DNA of 64,000 nucleotides, from the NCBI RefSeq assembly GCF_014397245.1, contig NZ_JACLHY010000003.1:62001-126000 (forward strand). The letters run 5' to 3'. The notes below the pieces were generated by a model. It was given only the letters and a program-made list of their open reading frames with translations. It made no database searches and was not told where the DNA came from. The DNA comes from Arenibacter arenosicollis (lineage in GTDB: Bacteria > Bacteroidota > Bacteroidia > Flavobacteriales > Flavobacteriaceae). Made by a program: the position numbers and the translations under genes. Position 1 is the stretch's first letter. Every line of letters starts with the position of its first letter. This document shows positions 35,281 to 45,261 of the stretch, piece by piece.

Positions 35281-36266
35281 AAAACCCAATTTTAATCGCG
35301 ATTGCCTTTTTGGTTCATTGTGTCATTTTTTCGCAAGAATCGGCACATAGACGGACCACAAAATTAATGGGAAGTAGGTTCGATATAACCGTGGTTGCCC
35401 AGGATGAAGCTACCGCTAACCAATACATAGATATCGCCATTGAAGAAATTACCCGAATCGAAAAGTTGATTTCATCATGGAATGCTTCTTCCCAAACCTC
35501 AGAAATAAACAATAATGCCGGCTTATCGCCTGTTAAGGTATATCAAGAATTAATAGACCTTATAGAACGGTGTATCACCATCTCCAAAATTACCGATGGT
35601 GCTTTCGATATTAGTTATGCCTCCATTAATAAGGTTTGGAAATACGATGGAAGCATGTCCGAGATGCCCACCAAGGAGGCCATAGAAAATTCTGTTGCCA
35701 AGATAGGGTACCAAAACATTGAACTCGACAAGAAAGCACAAACCGTGTTTCTAAAATTTGAAGGTATGAAAATAGGTTTCGGGGCCATTGGAAAAGGATA
35801 TGCGGCAGATAAGGTGAGGACCTTGTTAAAAACGAAAGGCGTAAAGTCCGGAATTATAAATGCCTCAGGGGATCTAACCACTTGGGGGAAACAGCCAGAT
35901 GGCACGGACTGGATGGTTGGCATTACCAACCCTCTTAATAAAGACAACATAATCTCTTGGTTCCCGGTTAATAATGCGGCCGTCGCAACTTCCGGTAATT
36001 ATGAAAAATACGTCACCTTTAATGACGTAAAATATAGCCATATTATAGACCCAAGAACCGGATACCCTTCCACTGGTATCCTAAGTGTTACTATATTTGC
36101 TCCTAGTGCCGAATTATGTGACGCCCTGGCAACCTCTGTTTTTATAACAGGAGTGGAAACGGGGCTTAATATGATAAATCAAATAAAAGGGGTGGAATGT
36201 ATAATTATAGACGACCAGAACAACATCCACACTTCCAAAAATATTGAACTCAACAAAACCCAATAG
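35277..36266 (+). CDS. apbE: FAD:protein FMN transferase (ApbE)
   Basis: 329-residue periplasmic enzyme that attaches FMN covalently to threonine or serine of target proteins, using FAD. The start is TTG at 35277 within TTGA, shared with the stop of the thioredoxin gene. It is needed to include the signal peptide (PILIAIAFLVHCVIFSQ); the next ATG is after it. Family blocks are present: RTTKLMGSRFDITVV, FDISYASINKVWKYDG, IGFGAIGKGYAADKV, SGIINASGDLTTWG and HIIDPRTGYPS. There is no Nqr or Rnf gene nearby. The target is therefore probably one of the next two proteins or lies elsewhere. Confidence 0.94.
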   Translation: MKNPILIAIAFLVHCVIFSQESAHRRTTKLMGSRFDITVVAQDEATANQYIDIAIEEITRIEKLISSWNASSQTSEINNNAGLSPVKVYQELIDLIERCITISKITDGAFDISYASINKVWKYDGSMSEMPTKEAIENSVAKIGYQNIELDKKAQTVFLKFEGMKIGFGAIGKGYAADKVRTLLKTKGVKSGIINASGDLTTWGKQPDGTDWMVGITNPLNKDNIISWFPVNNAAVATSGNYEKYVTFNDVKYSHIIDPRTGYPSTGILSVTIFAPSAELCDALATSVFITGVETGLNMINQIKGVECIIIDDQNNIHTSKNIELNKTQ

Positions 36267-36270
36267 CATT

Positions 36271-36480
36271 ATGCGACAATTGATCATACTTATTATTGGC
36301 ATGTTATCACTATCCTCATGCGTTGCCGTAAGGGAATATGATAAAGTGTACCTCAATGACGAAGAAATGAGCTTGTCTTCCAAAAGTTTGGAGCGATTTG
36401 AAACTAATTTTCAGATATATCGGGAGGCTGCTGCCGGCGCCAATGGGGGCAAAACAGGTGGTGGATGTGGATGTAATTAA
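36271..36480 (+). CDS. Small DUF4266-type lipoprotein with GCGC tail
   Basis: A 69-residue lipoprotein starting at ATG 36271, five bases after the apbE stop. The signal ends in lipobox cysteine 17 (MLSLSSCVAV). The conserved middle (REYDKVYLNDEEM) matches DUF4266 proteins. The chain ends in a glycine-rich tail, GANGGKTGGGCGCN, with C66 and C68 as a CxC pair at the very C-terminus. Such a tail could bind metal or form a redox disulfide. DUF4266 genes recur beside apbE, thioredoxin-like and DUF3570 genes; the function is not established. Confidence 0.88.
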   Translation: MRQLIILIIGMLSLSSCVAVREYDKVYLNDEEMSLSSKSLERFETNFQIYREAAAGANGGKTGGGCGCN

Positions 36481-36487
36481 AATAAAA

Positions 36488-37765
36488 ATGAAGAGATTAG
36501 GATTTATATTGTTTTTTGGGTTGATTTCGTTGGCAGGATATTCCCAGGGAAACAATCTGGAATATGTTAAAAAAGTCTTGGAAACTCCTGAAGTGGAGCT
36601 GCTATATAGCTATTATAGCCAGGATGGAGACAATGCTGCGGTAACCGGTGGGGAGGGAACAGAAAAATTGACGGATATGACCCCGACCATTATCGTAAGT
36701 ATCCCCTTAGGGGAAGATAATGTTTTGACTTTGGACGCCGGAATATCTGCTTACACCTCTGCCTCATCAAGCAATGTAAATCCATTTGATGGAAACCAAA
36801 CAGCAAGTCCGTGGGTGGCATCTTCGGGGGCCTCCAAAAGTGATGCCCTAACCTATTTTCACCCAACTTTTACCCATAATTCCAAGGACCGAAACAACCT
36901 CCTTAGCGGAAACATTGCGGTGTCCGCAGAATACGATTACTTTTCATTGGGTTTCGGAGGTGGCTTTACCCATCTTATGAACGAAAAAAATACGGAATTG
37001 GGGATAAGTGGACAAGTATATTTGGACACCTATAAACCGCAATACCCCATTGAACTGCGTAAAGGTTTTTTCGATAACCGAATTACCGGCACAGGTACCT
37101 ACTCTCCATTATTTAATGAGTTTAACGACTTAAACAGAAACTCCTATTCCCTTTCCCTTAATTTTTCCCAGATTATCACCAAACGCTTCCAAGCGTCGCT
37201 GTCACTGGATTTTGTTCTTCAGGATGGATTACTTTCTACTCCACACCAGAGGGTCTATTTACAGGATAGAAACGATTTTTATATAGAGGAATTTCAGTTG
37301 GCGGATAATGTTGAATTATTGCCCACTTCCAGATTTAAATTACCAGTTGGAGGAAGGCTTTCCTATTACCTCAACGATCAAATGGGCCTACGCGCCTACT
37401 TTAGATATTATTATGACGATTGGGGGGTTACCGCTTATACCGGAAGTTTGGAAATTCCCATTAAAATATCGGAGAAGTTTGCCGTGTTTCCCATGTACCG
37501 CTATTACACCCAAACAGCCTCTGATTATTTTTACCCCAAGGAAACGGCTTTATCATCCTATGAATACTATACTTCGGATTATGACCTATCGGCCTTTAAC
37601 AGCAACCAGTACGGTTTAGGCATTACCTACAAGGATATTTTCACCCAATCCAAGGTATGGAAATTCGGTTTAAAGAGCATTAGTTTTAGGTTTAACCAAT
37701 ACGAAAGAACAACCGGTTTAAGCGCCAGTATTTTTGAATTGGGTGCCAAGTTTATTATGGATTAG
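36488..37765 (+). CDS. DUF3570 outer-membrane beta-barrel protein
   Basis: 425 residues starting at ATG 36488, eight bases after the DUF4266 stop (an upstream in-frame start would overlap that gene). A signal peptide (MKRLGFILFFGLISLAGYSQ) is followed by a predicted beta-barrel with many alternating aromatic strands and a C-terminal strand ending IFELGAKFIMD. The segment VELLYSYYSQDGDNAAVTGG is typical of DUF3570. SGAS at 113-116 (then KS) loosely resembles the SGAT flavinylation motif used by ApbE but lacks the usual aspartate before it. It is probably the outer-membrane part of the four-gene cluster. The convergent neighbour ends 19 bases away. Confidence 0.88.
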   Translation: MKRLGFILFFGLISLAGYSQGNNLEYVKKVLETPEVELLYSYYSQDGDNAAVTGGEGTEKLTDMTPTIIVSIPLGEDNVLTLDAGISAYTSASSSNVNPFDGNQTASPWVASSGASKSDALTYFHPTFTHNSKDRNNLLSGNIAVSAEYDYFSLGFGGGFTHLMNEKNTELGISGQVYLDTYKPQYPIELRKGFFDNRITGTGTYSPLFNEFNDLNRNSYSLSLNFSQIITKRFQASLSLDFVLQDGLLSTPHQRVYLQDRNDFYIEEFQLADNVELLPTSRFKLPVGGRLSYYLNDQMGLRAYFRYYYDDWGVTAYTGSLEIPIKISEKFAVFPMYRYYTQTASDYFYPKETALSSYEYYTSDYDLSAFNSNQYGLGITYKDIFTQSKVWKFGLKSISFRFNQYERTTGLSASIFELGAKFIMD

Positions 37766-37784
37766 TTTTTACAAGTATTGAGCA

Positions 37785-40700
37785 TTATAATTTCATAAAA
37801 TCCTCGCCCAAAATTTTTCTAAGGTAAAAAATTAGTTCGCTGGCATTTTCCTGGGTAAAGACCATAGGAGGTTTGATTTTTAATACGTTATGGTCCGGGC
37901 CGTCCGTGCTCATAAGGATTCCGTGGTCCTTCATACGGTTGGCCAAATAATCGGTCTTTTCCGCCAAAGGTTCCATATTTTCATCCACCAACTCCAACCC
38001 CAAGAAAAGTCCCTGGCCCCTTACATCACCAATAATGGGAAATTCCCTCACCAGAATTCTTAGTTCCTTTTTTAAATAAGTTCCAACCGCCAATGCATGT
38101 TCTTGTAGCTTCTCCCGTTTTACCACCCTCATGACCTCGGTACCTATGGCACACGACACGGGATTGCCCCCAAAGGTGTTGAAATACTCCATTCCATTGG
38201 CAAATCTTTCCGCTACTTCTTGGGTACAGGCCACAGCAGCCAGGGGATGTCCGTTGCCAAGGGGTTTCCCTACGGTCACGATATCGGGGACCACCCCGTG
38301 CAATTGGAAGCCCCAGAATGTAGTGCCCATACGGCCACAACCCACCTGCACCTCATCGGAAATACAGAGTCCGCCCGCTTCCCTAACGTATTGATAGGCC
38401 TTGGCCAAGAATCCCTCCGGTAATTCTATCTGTCCCCCACAGCTAATAATGGGTTCTATGATGAAGGCTCCAACTCCCCTTCCCTTGTCCAGTATAATGT
38501 CCATCTGCTTTTTGACCTCCAAGGCATATTGTTCTCCCGTATTTTCTCCCCGGTACTTGCCCCTAAAGGCATCGGGAAGTGGAAAAATATGGGTATGTTC
38601 CGGAGCGCCCTGGCCTCCCTTTCCATCAAACTTATAAGAACTGATATCGATGCACATATTGGTGTTGCCATGGTAGCCTACTTCAGAGGCGATTATGTCG
38701 CGCTGCCCGGTAGCGGCCTTTACCATACGGATTGCCAACTCGTTGGCCTCACTGCCGGAATTAACAAAATGGAGCACACTTAATTCTGGAGGCAGGGTCT
38801 CCAACAGCTCCTTGGCCAGCTCATTTATATTTTCGTGCAAATACCGACTATTGGTATTGATCAAGGCCATTTGTTCCTGTCCCGCCCTTACCACTTCTGG
38901 ATGTTCATGCCCCACATGGGCCACATTGTTTACGGTATCCAGGTACTTCCTGCCATATTGGTCCATTAGGTACTGCCCTGCACCCCGAACCATTTTAATG
39001 GGCACCTTGTACTGCAGGCTTAGGCTTTTTCCCAAATGCTGATTTCTATATTCCAGGATATCTGCATTGGAAGTAGCTTGCCTTCCCTCCAGTCCCTTGG
39101 CCTGAAACAAAAGGTTGGGGTCCGGACAAAGGCTTTTCCATAAGTGGGTCTGACTGTAATACCCCACTCCGGGGAAATCAATTTTAAATTCGAGCATGGA
39201 AAGCATGATCTGAAAATGCAGATGCGGGGCCCAATTGCCGTTCTCCGCACAACTGCCCAGGACACCAATTTCATCGCCTGCCCTTAAATGGGCGCCAAGC
39301 TTATGCCGGATGGCACTGCCCACCGATAAATGTCCGTATAGGGTATAAAACTCAAAGCCTTCCTCCCGGTGCCTCAAAATTACCAGTCCACCGTATTCCT
39401 TGTCCCCTGCATCATTTACAGCGGTGACCACCTCCCCGTCAAAAAGGGCATGTACCGCTGTAGCCGCCGGCAACCAAAAATCGACCCCCAAGTGAATGCT
39501 CCTACTCTCCCTCCCTTTGTTCCCGATCTTATCATAGGACGTAGTGGTGTAGAGAGGGCGGGGCTCAAGATAACCTCCGGCCAATATTTTGGAAGGATGT
39601 TCTCCCTGCAGTTTATTAAGTCTATACTGAAAATAATCCAGATCGTTAAAGTCCTTTTCATGCCCCAACCATTTACTGGACACACTAAGATCCAAGGGGT
39701 ATACTGTGTTGGAACCTACACTGGGAAAGAGTTTATCCAGGGAGAAGGAATGCTTTTTGGCCCAGGCCAAGAATTCTTCTTCTTTTGGGTGGGCGGTATA
39801 TCCACATGCACCCCTAAAACTAAAATGGGCAAAATCCGCATTGATGTCCCTCCATTTCCGGAGCAGTTCCCAGGCCGGTTCTTCGCTGATCAACAGATAG
39901 CTATTGTCCGGTTCCTCCTTTTTATTGATGGCCGATTTGGTTACGGATATTACTAGGCGCATGGCGATGGCCATGTACAAATGTTCCAGTTCCGTTTCTT
40001 CCAAAGGAAAGGCATGGTGATAGCCCTGTACAATGGGCATTGCGGCCTCCAAGGGGTCATTGTGCCCCATGATGGCATAGGCACAGGCCACGGCCAGGTC
40101 GTTAATGATCTGCGTATGGACCGAATCCCCAAAATCTATTGCGGAGATCACATGGGGATCGATCAGGTCCCCGGAAACAATAACATTGTTGTCGTTGGCG
40201 TCATTGTGTACCACTGCCTTGCGTAACTTGGAATAACCGGGCTGCGACTCTTTAAATTGATTCTGAAAATAGGAGATAACTTCTTTGTCCCCATTCTTAA
40301 AAAGGTCAAGATATTCTGTGGTCCAATTTCCCTGACTTATGTCCCAGACAAATTCCCGATGGGCCTCGGGATGGTCAAAACCTTGCAAAGCCTTGGTGAG
40401 TCTCCCACATTGTTCCCCCAGACTATACCGAAGATCATCCAATTGGGGATTCACCCCACTCCAGACCCTTCCTGATATCCAGGACAGAAGCCGCACCTTC
40501 CTGATCTGCCCATAATCGTCCCTGATCTCAGAAATCAGATTCCCCCGCCTATCCGGAACGACCTGGGGAGATGTTAGATCTTTGGCATGTTCGCTGGCGT
40601 AGAGCAGCAATTTCTGTTGAAAGTCCAAATAATCCTCGTTCTCGTTGGGCCGGGAGACTTTCAAAATATACTGCTGTCCATCCGATGCATCGATCTTAAA

Positions 40701-40811
40701 ATTAAAATCGATTTCCCCAGGCAATGGATTGGCCGTACCTTGAACATTAAAATTTTCAGCGGCGATTTTAACCGCCTGATCTGCAATTATTCTAATCTTG
40801 CTATATTCCAT
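37785..40811 (-). CDS. Three-part fusion: APH-type kinase, M23-like domain, class III aminotransferase
   Basis: 1008-residue protein without signal peptide, so cytoplasmic. About 1-330 is an aminoglycoside-phosphotransferase-type kinase (catalytic [13 protein letters not shown] near 200, metal-binding AIDFGD near 225). About 430-560 is an M23/LytM-like domain with the metal residues apparently intact: HLGVD near 440, YGHLS and PHLHFQI near 530. About 590-1008 is a class III PLP aminotransferase ([31 protein letters not shown] lysine in [12 protein letters not shown]). The closest known logic is kinase plus phospho-lyase, as in hydroxylysine and phosphoethanolamine breakdown (human HYKK with PHYKPL/ETNPPL). 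The substrate here is untested. It is transcribed opposite to the DUF3570 gene. Confidence 0.9.
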   Translation of the reverse strand: MEYSKIRIIADQAVKIAAENFNVQGTANPLPGEIDFNFKIDASDGQQYILKVSRPNENEDYLDFQQKLLLYASEHAKDLTSPQVVPDRRGNLISEIRDDYGQIRKVRLLSWISGRVWSGVNPQLDDLRYSLGEQCGRLTKALQGFDHPEAHREFVWDISQGNWTTEYLDLFKNGDKEVISYFQNQFKESQPGYSKLRKAVVHNDANDNNVIVSGDLIDPHVISAIDFGDSVHTQIINDLAVACAYAIMGHNDPLEAAMPIVQGYHHAFPLEETELEHLYMAIAMRLVISVTKSAINKKEEPDNSYLLISEEPAWELLRKWRDINADFAHFSFRGACGYTAHPKEEEFLAWAKKHSFSLDKLFPSVGSNTVYPLDLSVSSKWLGHEKDFNDLDYFQYRLNKLQGEHPSKILAGGYLEPRPLYTTTSYDKIGNKGRESRSIHLGVDFWLPAATAVHALFDGEVVTAVNDAGDKEYGGLVILRHREEGFEFYTLYGHLSVGSAIRHKLGAHLRAGDEIGVLGSCAENGNWAPHLHFQIMLSMLEFKIDFPGVGYYSQTHLWKSLCPDPNLLFQAKGLEGRQATSNADILEYRNQHLGKSLSLQYKVPIKMVRGAGQYLMDQYGRKYLDTVNNVAHVGHEHPEVVRAGQEQMALINTNSRYLHENINELAKELLETLPPELSVLHFVNSGSEANELAIRMVKAATGQRDIIASEVGYHGNTNMCIDISSYKFDGKGGQGAPEHTHIFPLPDAFRGKYRGENTGEQYALEVKKQMDIILDKGRGVGAFIIEPIISCGGQIELPEGFLAKAYQYVREAGGLCISDEVQVGCGRMGTTFWGFQLHGVVPDIVTVGKPLGNGHPLAAVACTQEVAERFANGMEYFNTFGGNPVSCAIGTEVMRVVKREKLQEHALAVGTYLKKELRILVREFPIIGDVRGQGLFLGLELVDENMEPLAEKTDYLANRMKDHGILMSTDGPDHNVLKIKPPMVFTQENASELIFYLRKILGEDFMKL

Positions 40812-40932
40812 TTAATTTGACCTACACTATTGAACTCTCCCATGAACCAATAAACCAACTACCAAAATAAGGATAATATAGTCATGTGTCCTTGGACTTA
40901 AAAATAAAAATACTATGACAGATATGAGACTG

Positions 40933-40975
40933 TTTTTATTTTTCTCTTAAAAATAATATTGATATGCTATCTTTA
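40933..40975 (+). promoter_or_regulatory. Candidate promoter of the sorbosone-dehydrogenase-like gene
   Basis: TATCTTTA (40968-40975) resembles the -7 element TAnnTTTG. A T-rich tract at 40933-40943 lies where a -33 element is expected. The gene starts about 30 bases downstream. Confidence 0.4.
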
Positions 40976-41006
40976 GAGCTTTATCAAACTATACCAAAAC
41001 ATATTT

Positions 41007-42269
41007 ATGAAAAACTTCATTTCCCGCACTTTAGTACCTTATTTGTCAATGATTGTTTTATTGGGCTTAACCACTCAATGCAAGGAGAAATCTCCACAAA
41101 AAACGGAACCTATCAATGAAACCGTTATAGCAATCCCCGAAGGATTTTCTATCGAAGTTGTAGCACAAGATTTGGGAAATCTAAGACATATGACCGTTTC
41201 CAAAAACGGAGATATTTACGTAAATAGGTCTAAACTAAAGGATGATAAGGCCATTGTTTTATTAAAGGATAACGACCAAGACGGGAAAATTGATGAAGAA
41301 CAGCAATTTGGCAATCTCGCCGGGACCGGCATCTTGATTAAAGGCGGTTACTTATACACCTCCTCAAATTCTGGTATCTATCGTTATAAATTAAATGGAC
41401 AGGACGAAATTATCGATATTGATAATCCAGAGAATATTGTGGACGGACTAGCGGATAAGGGCCGTGACAATGCAAAATCGTTTGTAATGGACGATAATTC
41501 CAACTTGTATGTCACCATTGGCTCATGGAACGATTCCTGTCGTGAAGAAGGTACCGGAAACGGCATTATGCCCTGCGCTATCCTGGATTCTGCTGGAGGA
41601 ATTTGGCAATTCAAGGCCGATAAACTAAATCAATCCTTATCCAATGGTAAGCGATATGCCACTGGGGTTAAAAATGCTGTAGCCACTGCTTGGAACTTTA
41701 AAACCAACACCTTATTTGCTGCTGTTCATGGACGCGGTGCTTTCCATGATTTTTATCCGGATTACTATACCGCCAAGCACAGTGCAGAGCTTCCGGCCGA
41801 AACATTGTATGAATTACATGATGGTGATGATGCCGGATGGCCCTACATCTATTACGATCAGTTTAAGAAAAAGAAAATGCTAGCTCCTGAATATGGGGGC
41901 GATGGGGAAAAAACAGCCGGCGAAAACGCCATAGATCCCCTATTGGCATTCCCTGCCCATTTAGCTCCAAATGATATTCTTTTCTATACTGGAAATATGT
42001 TCCCTGAAAAATATAAAAATGGCGCTTTTATTGCTTTCCATGGTCAGTCCCCAGAGCTAAAAAAAGGCTATTTTGTGGCCTTTGTGCCCTTTAAGGATGG
42101 TAAACCCAATGGAAATTGGGAGATTTTTGCGGATAACTTTTCCGGAATCGACTTGGCAAATCCCAGTGGCCCCATACAGAATAGACCATGTGGTTTGGCA
42201 CAGGGCCCCAAAGGCGAGCTCTATGTAAGTGAAGATCTTAAAGGCACTATTTATAAAATATCCTATTAA
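41007..42269 (+). CDS. Lipoprotein sugar (sorbosone) dehydrogenase-like beta-propeller
   Basis: 420-residue lipoprotein (lipobox cysteine at 25, LTTQCKEK). The mature part is a six-bladed beta-propeller of the glucose/sorbosone dehydrogenase (GSDH, PQQ-type) fold, with IPEGFSIEVVAQDLGNLRHM at its start, FVMDDNSNLYVTIGSWNDSC in the middle and RPCGLAQGPKGELYVSEDLKG near the end. The family oxidizes sugars with PQQ in the periplasm; PQQ use is not certain from sequence, and no PQQ synthesis genes are in the window. It is a single gene divergent from the kinase/transaminase fusion. Confidence 0.8.
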   Translation: MKNFISRTLVPYLSMIVLLGLTTQCKEKSPQKTEPINETVIAIPEGFSIEVVAQDLGNLRHMTVSKNGDIYVNRSKLKDDKAIVLLKDNDQDGKIDEEQQFGNLAGTGILIKGGYLYTSSNSGIYRYKLNGQDEIIDIDNPENIVDGLADKGRDNAKSFVMDDNSNLYVTIGSWNDSCREEGTGNGIMPCAILDSAGGIWQFKADKLNQSLSNGKRYATGVKNAVATAWNFKTNTLFAAVHGRGAFHDFYPDYYTAKHSAELPAETLYELHDGDDAGWPYIYYDQFKKKKMLAPEYGGDGEKTAGENAIDPLLAFPAHLAPNDILFYTGNMFPEKYKNGAFIAFHGQSPELKKGYFVAFVPFKDGKPNGNWEIFADNFSGIDLANPSGPIQNRPCGLAQGPKGELYVSEDLKGTIYKISY

Positions 42270-42498
42270 TTCCAACTAGCTTAATCAAGCTTCATAAAAT
42301 TGGCGAAAATAAAATCCCTTCAGACGTGGTTCTTTAGGGATTTAATTTGCCTTAAACTTGAGTTTATTTTACTCGCTCACATCCTGAGGAACTGTATTTT
42401 TAAGAAAATCTTAAGATGGAGATTTCTGGATTATTTACTATTTTTCCGCTGAAAAAATGCATTATCAATTAATTATTTCAAAAAAATCAACAATAGCT

Positions 42499-42861
42499 AT
42501 GAAAAAAACTATCGCACTTCTTTCTATTTTTTGTTCATTAAGTTTGGCTCAGGCCACAAATACACCAAAATTTGATGATATAGTAGTCGGTTCGGAATTA
42601 ATGATCGGAAGTCCGTCATCCAATTTATATGAACATATAAAATTGCCCAGGATGAACTTTATCATAAAAAAAGGAGGCATACCCAATTACAAAACATTAT
42701 TTAAAAGCAAAGTGGTCGTTTCCGACAAGAAGGAGTTGCCAGATGGCAGTATAGAAGTCTATTTAAAGCGTAAAAACGGAAAGCCATTTTTTAATAGCCA
42801 CCGCCAAATAAAGGCTAAACTCAAGGAGGCAATAAATGCAAAGGAATTGGTAAAACTTTAA
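42499..42861 (+). CDS. Small secreted protein of unknown function
   Basis: 120 residues starting at ATG 42499, with a signal peptide (KKTIALLSIFCSLSLAQA). The mature part is basic and lysine-rich, with PRMNFIIKKGGIPNYKTLFKS and a C-terminal IKAKLKEAINAKEL. I do not recognise a family. A strong terminator follows and a 229-bp gap precedes it, so it is monocistronic. Similar small exported proteins are common in this group of bacteria. Confidence 0.75.
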   Translation: MKKTIALLSIFCSLSLAQATNTPKFDDIVVGSELMIGSPSSNLYEHIKLPRMNFIIKKGGIPNYKTLFKSKVVVSDKKELPDGSIEVYLKRKNGKPFFNSHRQIKAKLKEAINAKELVKL

Positions 42862-43289
42862 GCAGCTTCAAATTAGCTCAAGCCACCCTTAGTCATAGGT
42901 AAAGCCTAGCTAAGTATAAATTATTATTTAAGTCCAAAAACCCTTAATTCTAAGGGTTTTTTTATTTCGGATTTTTGGCCAACCGTATTAAAAATCTATG
43001 AGGCCCATCCCGAAACGTATCTTATCTATATCCCCTTCAATATTTTAATTGAGCCATCGGCCTAGGATTCTATATCCAAGTTCCCAATGCATAAGTGCAT
43101 ATGACATAAATCATTGGATTCCTCTGATATTAGGTCTACTTTGTTAATTGATGGCCTTGCCAACCCAATATAACTTACCATCCCCAGGAACATCTATTTG
43201 GCCAATCTAATTATAGGGCGAAAGTTAGGTAGGTTACAAATGATCTATAAAAATTTCCAAGGTGCCAGTCCCTTTAAAATAACAGCATT
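42862..43289. other. Intergenic region
   Basis: It holds the terminator of the small secreted protein gene (listed separately). The rest has short protein-like minus-strand stretches interrupted by stops, too weak to call. No promoter was recognised with confidence. Confidence 0.4.
42936..42963 (+). terminator. Intrinsic terminator
   Basis: AAAAACCCTTA/TAAGGGTTTTT stem with a short ATTC loop and a seven-base T-run, about 75 bases after the small secreted protein. Confidence 0.88.
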
Positions 43290-43946
43290 ATGATAATAAG
43301 AGAAATATATAATACCATTTCAATTCCATTAAATAACGTAATTTTAAAAGGCCATTTGCACATCCCGGAAAATGCCAGGGGATTGGTATTGTTTTCCCAC
43401 GGCAGTGGTAGCAGTCGACTCAGTCCAAGGAACAATTACGTGGCAAACGTACTTCAACAAAGTAGGCTTGCTACCCTTTTGTTCGACTTATTAACGGAAA
43501 GTGAAGATGAAATCTATGAAACTCGCTTCAATATTGATCTATTGACCCAAAGATTAATTGAGGTAACAAAATGGGTACAGTCACAAAAAGAAACCCAGGG
43601 ATTTTCCATAGGATATTTTGGGGCCAGTACGGGAGCAGCGTCTGCACTTAGAGCGGCCGCATTTTTTAAGCAAGATATAAAGGCCATCGTCTCCAGGGGC
43701 GGAAGACCAGATCTTGCCTTATCTGAAATACCTGAGGTTACCGCTCCAACCCTATTTATTGTGGGTGGGAAAGACGCGGCCGTCCTGGAACTGAATATCA
43801 AGGCCTATGCTAAAGTTGCCTGCACACGAAAACTTGAAATAGTTCCAAGGGCAAGTCACCTTTTTGAAGAAGAAGGAAAGCTGGAAAAGGTTGCAGAACT
43901 TTCCGCAACTTGGTTTAGAAAATGTTTTACAACTAAAAAAGATTAA
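43290..43946 (+). CDS. Dienelactone-hydrolase-like alpha/beta hydrolase
   Basis: 218-residue cytoplasmic alpha/beta hydrolase. It has an early strand with GLVLFSHGSGSSRLSPRN and a nucleophile elbow GYFGASTGAASALRAAA. The acid lies in LFIVGGKDAAVLELN and the histidine in PRASHLFEEEGKLE. The phosphoribosyltransferase gene starts one base after its stop. In other bacteria these two domains are often a single fused protein, so they probably work together. The substrate is unknown. Confidence 0.85.
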   Translation: MIIREIYNTISIPLNNVILKGHLHIPENARGLVLFSHGSGSSRLSPRNNYVANVLQQSRLATLLFDLLTESEDEIYETRFNIDLLTQRLIEVTKWVQSQKETQGFSIGYFGASTGAASALRAAAFFKQDIKAIVSRGGRPDLALSEIPEVTAPTLFIVGGKDAAVLELNIKAYAKVACTRKLEIVPRASHLFEEEGKLEKVAELSATWFRKCFTTKKD

Positions 43947-43947
43947 G

Positions 43948-44574
43948 ATGTTTAAGGACAGAATTGACGCTGGAGAACAGCTTGCCAAAAAGCTAAGCTC
44001 ATATAAAGACAAAGAAAATGTAGTGATTTTAGCAATTCCTCGCGGTGGATTACCCCTAGGAGCCATTGTTGCCAAATCTTTGAACGCTCAATTGGATGTT
44101 GCCCTTTCAAAAAAAATTGGGCATCCCTTCAACAAGGAATTTGCCATTGGGGCTGTAAGTCTCAACAATATTATCCTGGACGACAACATAGAGGTTTCAA
44201 TCGACTATATCGAGAAAGAAAAGAAACGTCTTCGCGAAAAGCTCAAAAAAAGACAAGCACAATATTATAAGAATAGGTTTCCGATAGCCTTAAAGGACAA
44301 AATCGTAATCATTATTGACGATGGCATCGCCACAGGCAATACCATACGGGTCACCGCACAACTGGTCTATGACCAAAAACCGGAAAAAATAATGATCGCC
44401 ATACCAGTGGCTCCCAAATCAACAGTACAAAAATTAAGGAACGCTACTTATGTTGACGAAGTGGTGTGCTTGGAGACCCCCTTTAATTTTCAGGCTGTGG
44501 GACAATTTTACATGGATTTTGATCAGGTATCCGATGAAGAAGCCATCAAAATATTGGAAGATTTTAATTCCTAA
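43948..44574 (+). CDS. Phosphoribosyltransferase-fold protein
   Basis: 208 residues from ATG 43948; earlier in-frame starts would lie inside the hydrolase gene. The type I PRTase PRPP-binding motif is IVIIIDDGIATGNT, and the first block is AIPRGGLPLGAIVAKSL. No base-specific hood is evident, as in the PRTase-like proteins that accompany dienelactone-hydrolase-like enzymes. Role unknown; it is often found among stress-response genes. It is coupled to the hydrolase by a one-base gap. Confidence 0.85.
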   Translation: MFKDRIDAGEQLAKKLSSYKDKENVVILAIPRGGLPLGAIVAKSLNAQLDVALSKKIGHPFNKEFAIGAVSLNNIILDDNIEVSIDYIEKEKKRLREKLKKRQAQYYKNRFPIALKDKIVIIIDDGIATGNTIRVTAQLVYDQKPEKIMIAIPVAPKSTVQKLRNATYVDEVVCLETPFNFQAVGQFYMDFDQVSDEEAIKILEDFNS

Positions 44575-44957
44575 TCCTCATTACATTGGTAAAGCAAATC
44601 CAATAATATTTATGAACCGCACTTTGTATTTTATATAATGGGCGTCAAAGTTGATTTTCACCCATCATATTAACCGGGTTCCAATACCCCAATTTATAAA
44701 ACCTAAAAAAAATTACTTAAACTGATCTAGGTCATTTTACATATGCGCAAGGTATCATAATTTAGCGATGTTCTTAAAAGTTAAACAGTTCTTTGAAAAT
44801 ACATAAAGAGGAATTTTAAATTGCATACCTTAAGATTCCCAAGATACAGAAACGGTCAAGGGCACCCTTTATACCATTTGAATTGCGAACGGATCTAGTG
44901 ATAGCTCCTATTAGGGATCAGTGTAAGAGGTCATTGGGCAGAATTGAAAGTTTCTTG

Positions 44958-44990
44958 GAAACCGGAACATCTAGGTGTTCCGGTTTCTTT
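44958..44990 (+). terminator. Intrinsic terminator (first of three)
   Basis: Perfect 12-bp stem GAAACCGGAACA/TGTTCCGGTTTC with a 6-base loop, followed by a short T-run. Confidence 0.8.
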
Positions 44991-45151
44991 AAAGCATTAA
45001 GACATTGGTCGCTATCATTGTAAGATGATAACGACCTTAGTAAAGGAATGGCCAAGGTTGGCCCCGTAACTGATCAATTATGGTGTTCTAGCAACAGAGT
45101 CACCTGAAAGCCCAATTATCGGCAAAAACGTAGTCCATTTCTTTATGGGAA

Positions 45152-45179
45152 ACGGGAGGTTTCGGCCTCCTGTTTTTTT
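45152..45179 (+). terminator. Intrinsic terminator (second of three)
   Basis: ACGGGAGG pairs with CCTCCTGT (one G-U pair) around TTTCGG, followed by an eight-base T-run. Confidence 0.85.
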
Positions 45180-45261
45180 CTAAAATCATAAAACCTACAA
45201 ACTTCTAAGCAGTAATGCCTTAGAGGTCATATAAAGGTATTGCGATTTTATTCTTCTGTCA

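Noticed and set aside
39369-39956. A 195-residue plus-strand reading frame opposite the kinase/M23/aminotransferase fusion
   Set aside because: It is antisense to a protein with clear domains along its whole length, and its translation has no recognisable features.
42970-43230. Minus-strand protein-like stretches in the gap before the alpha/beta hydrolase, considered as a pseudogene
   Set aside because: Several stops interrupt each frame and no coherent frame order or domain is visible.
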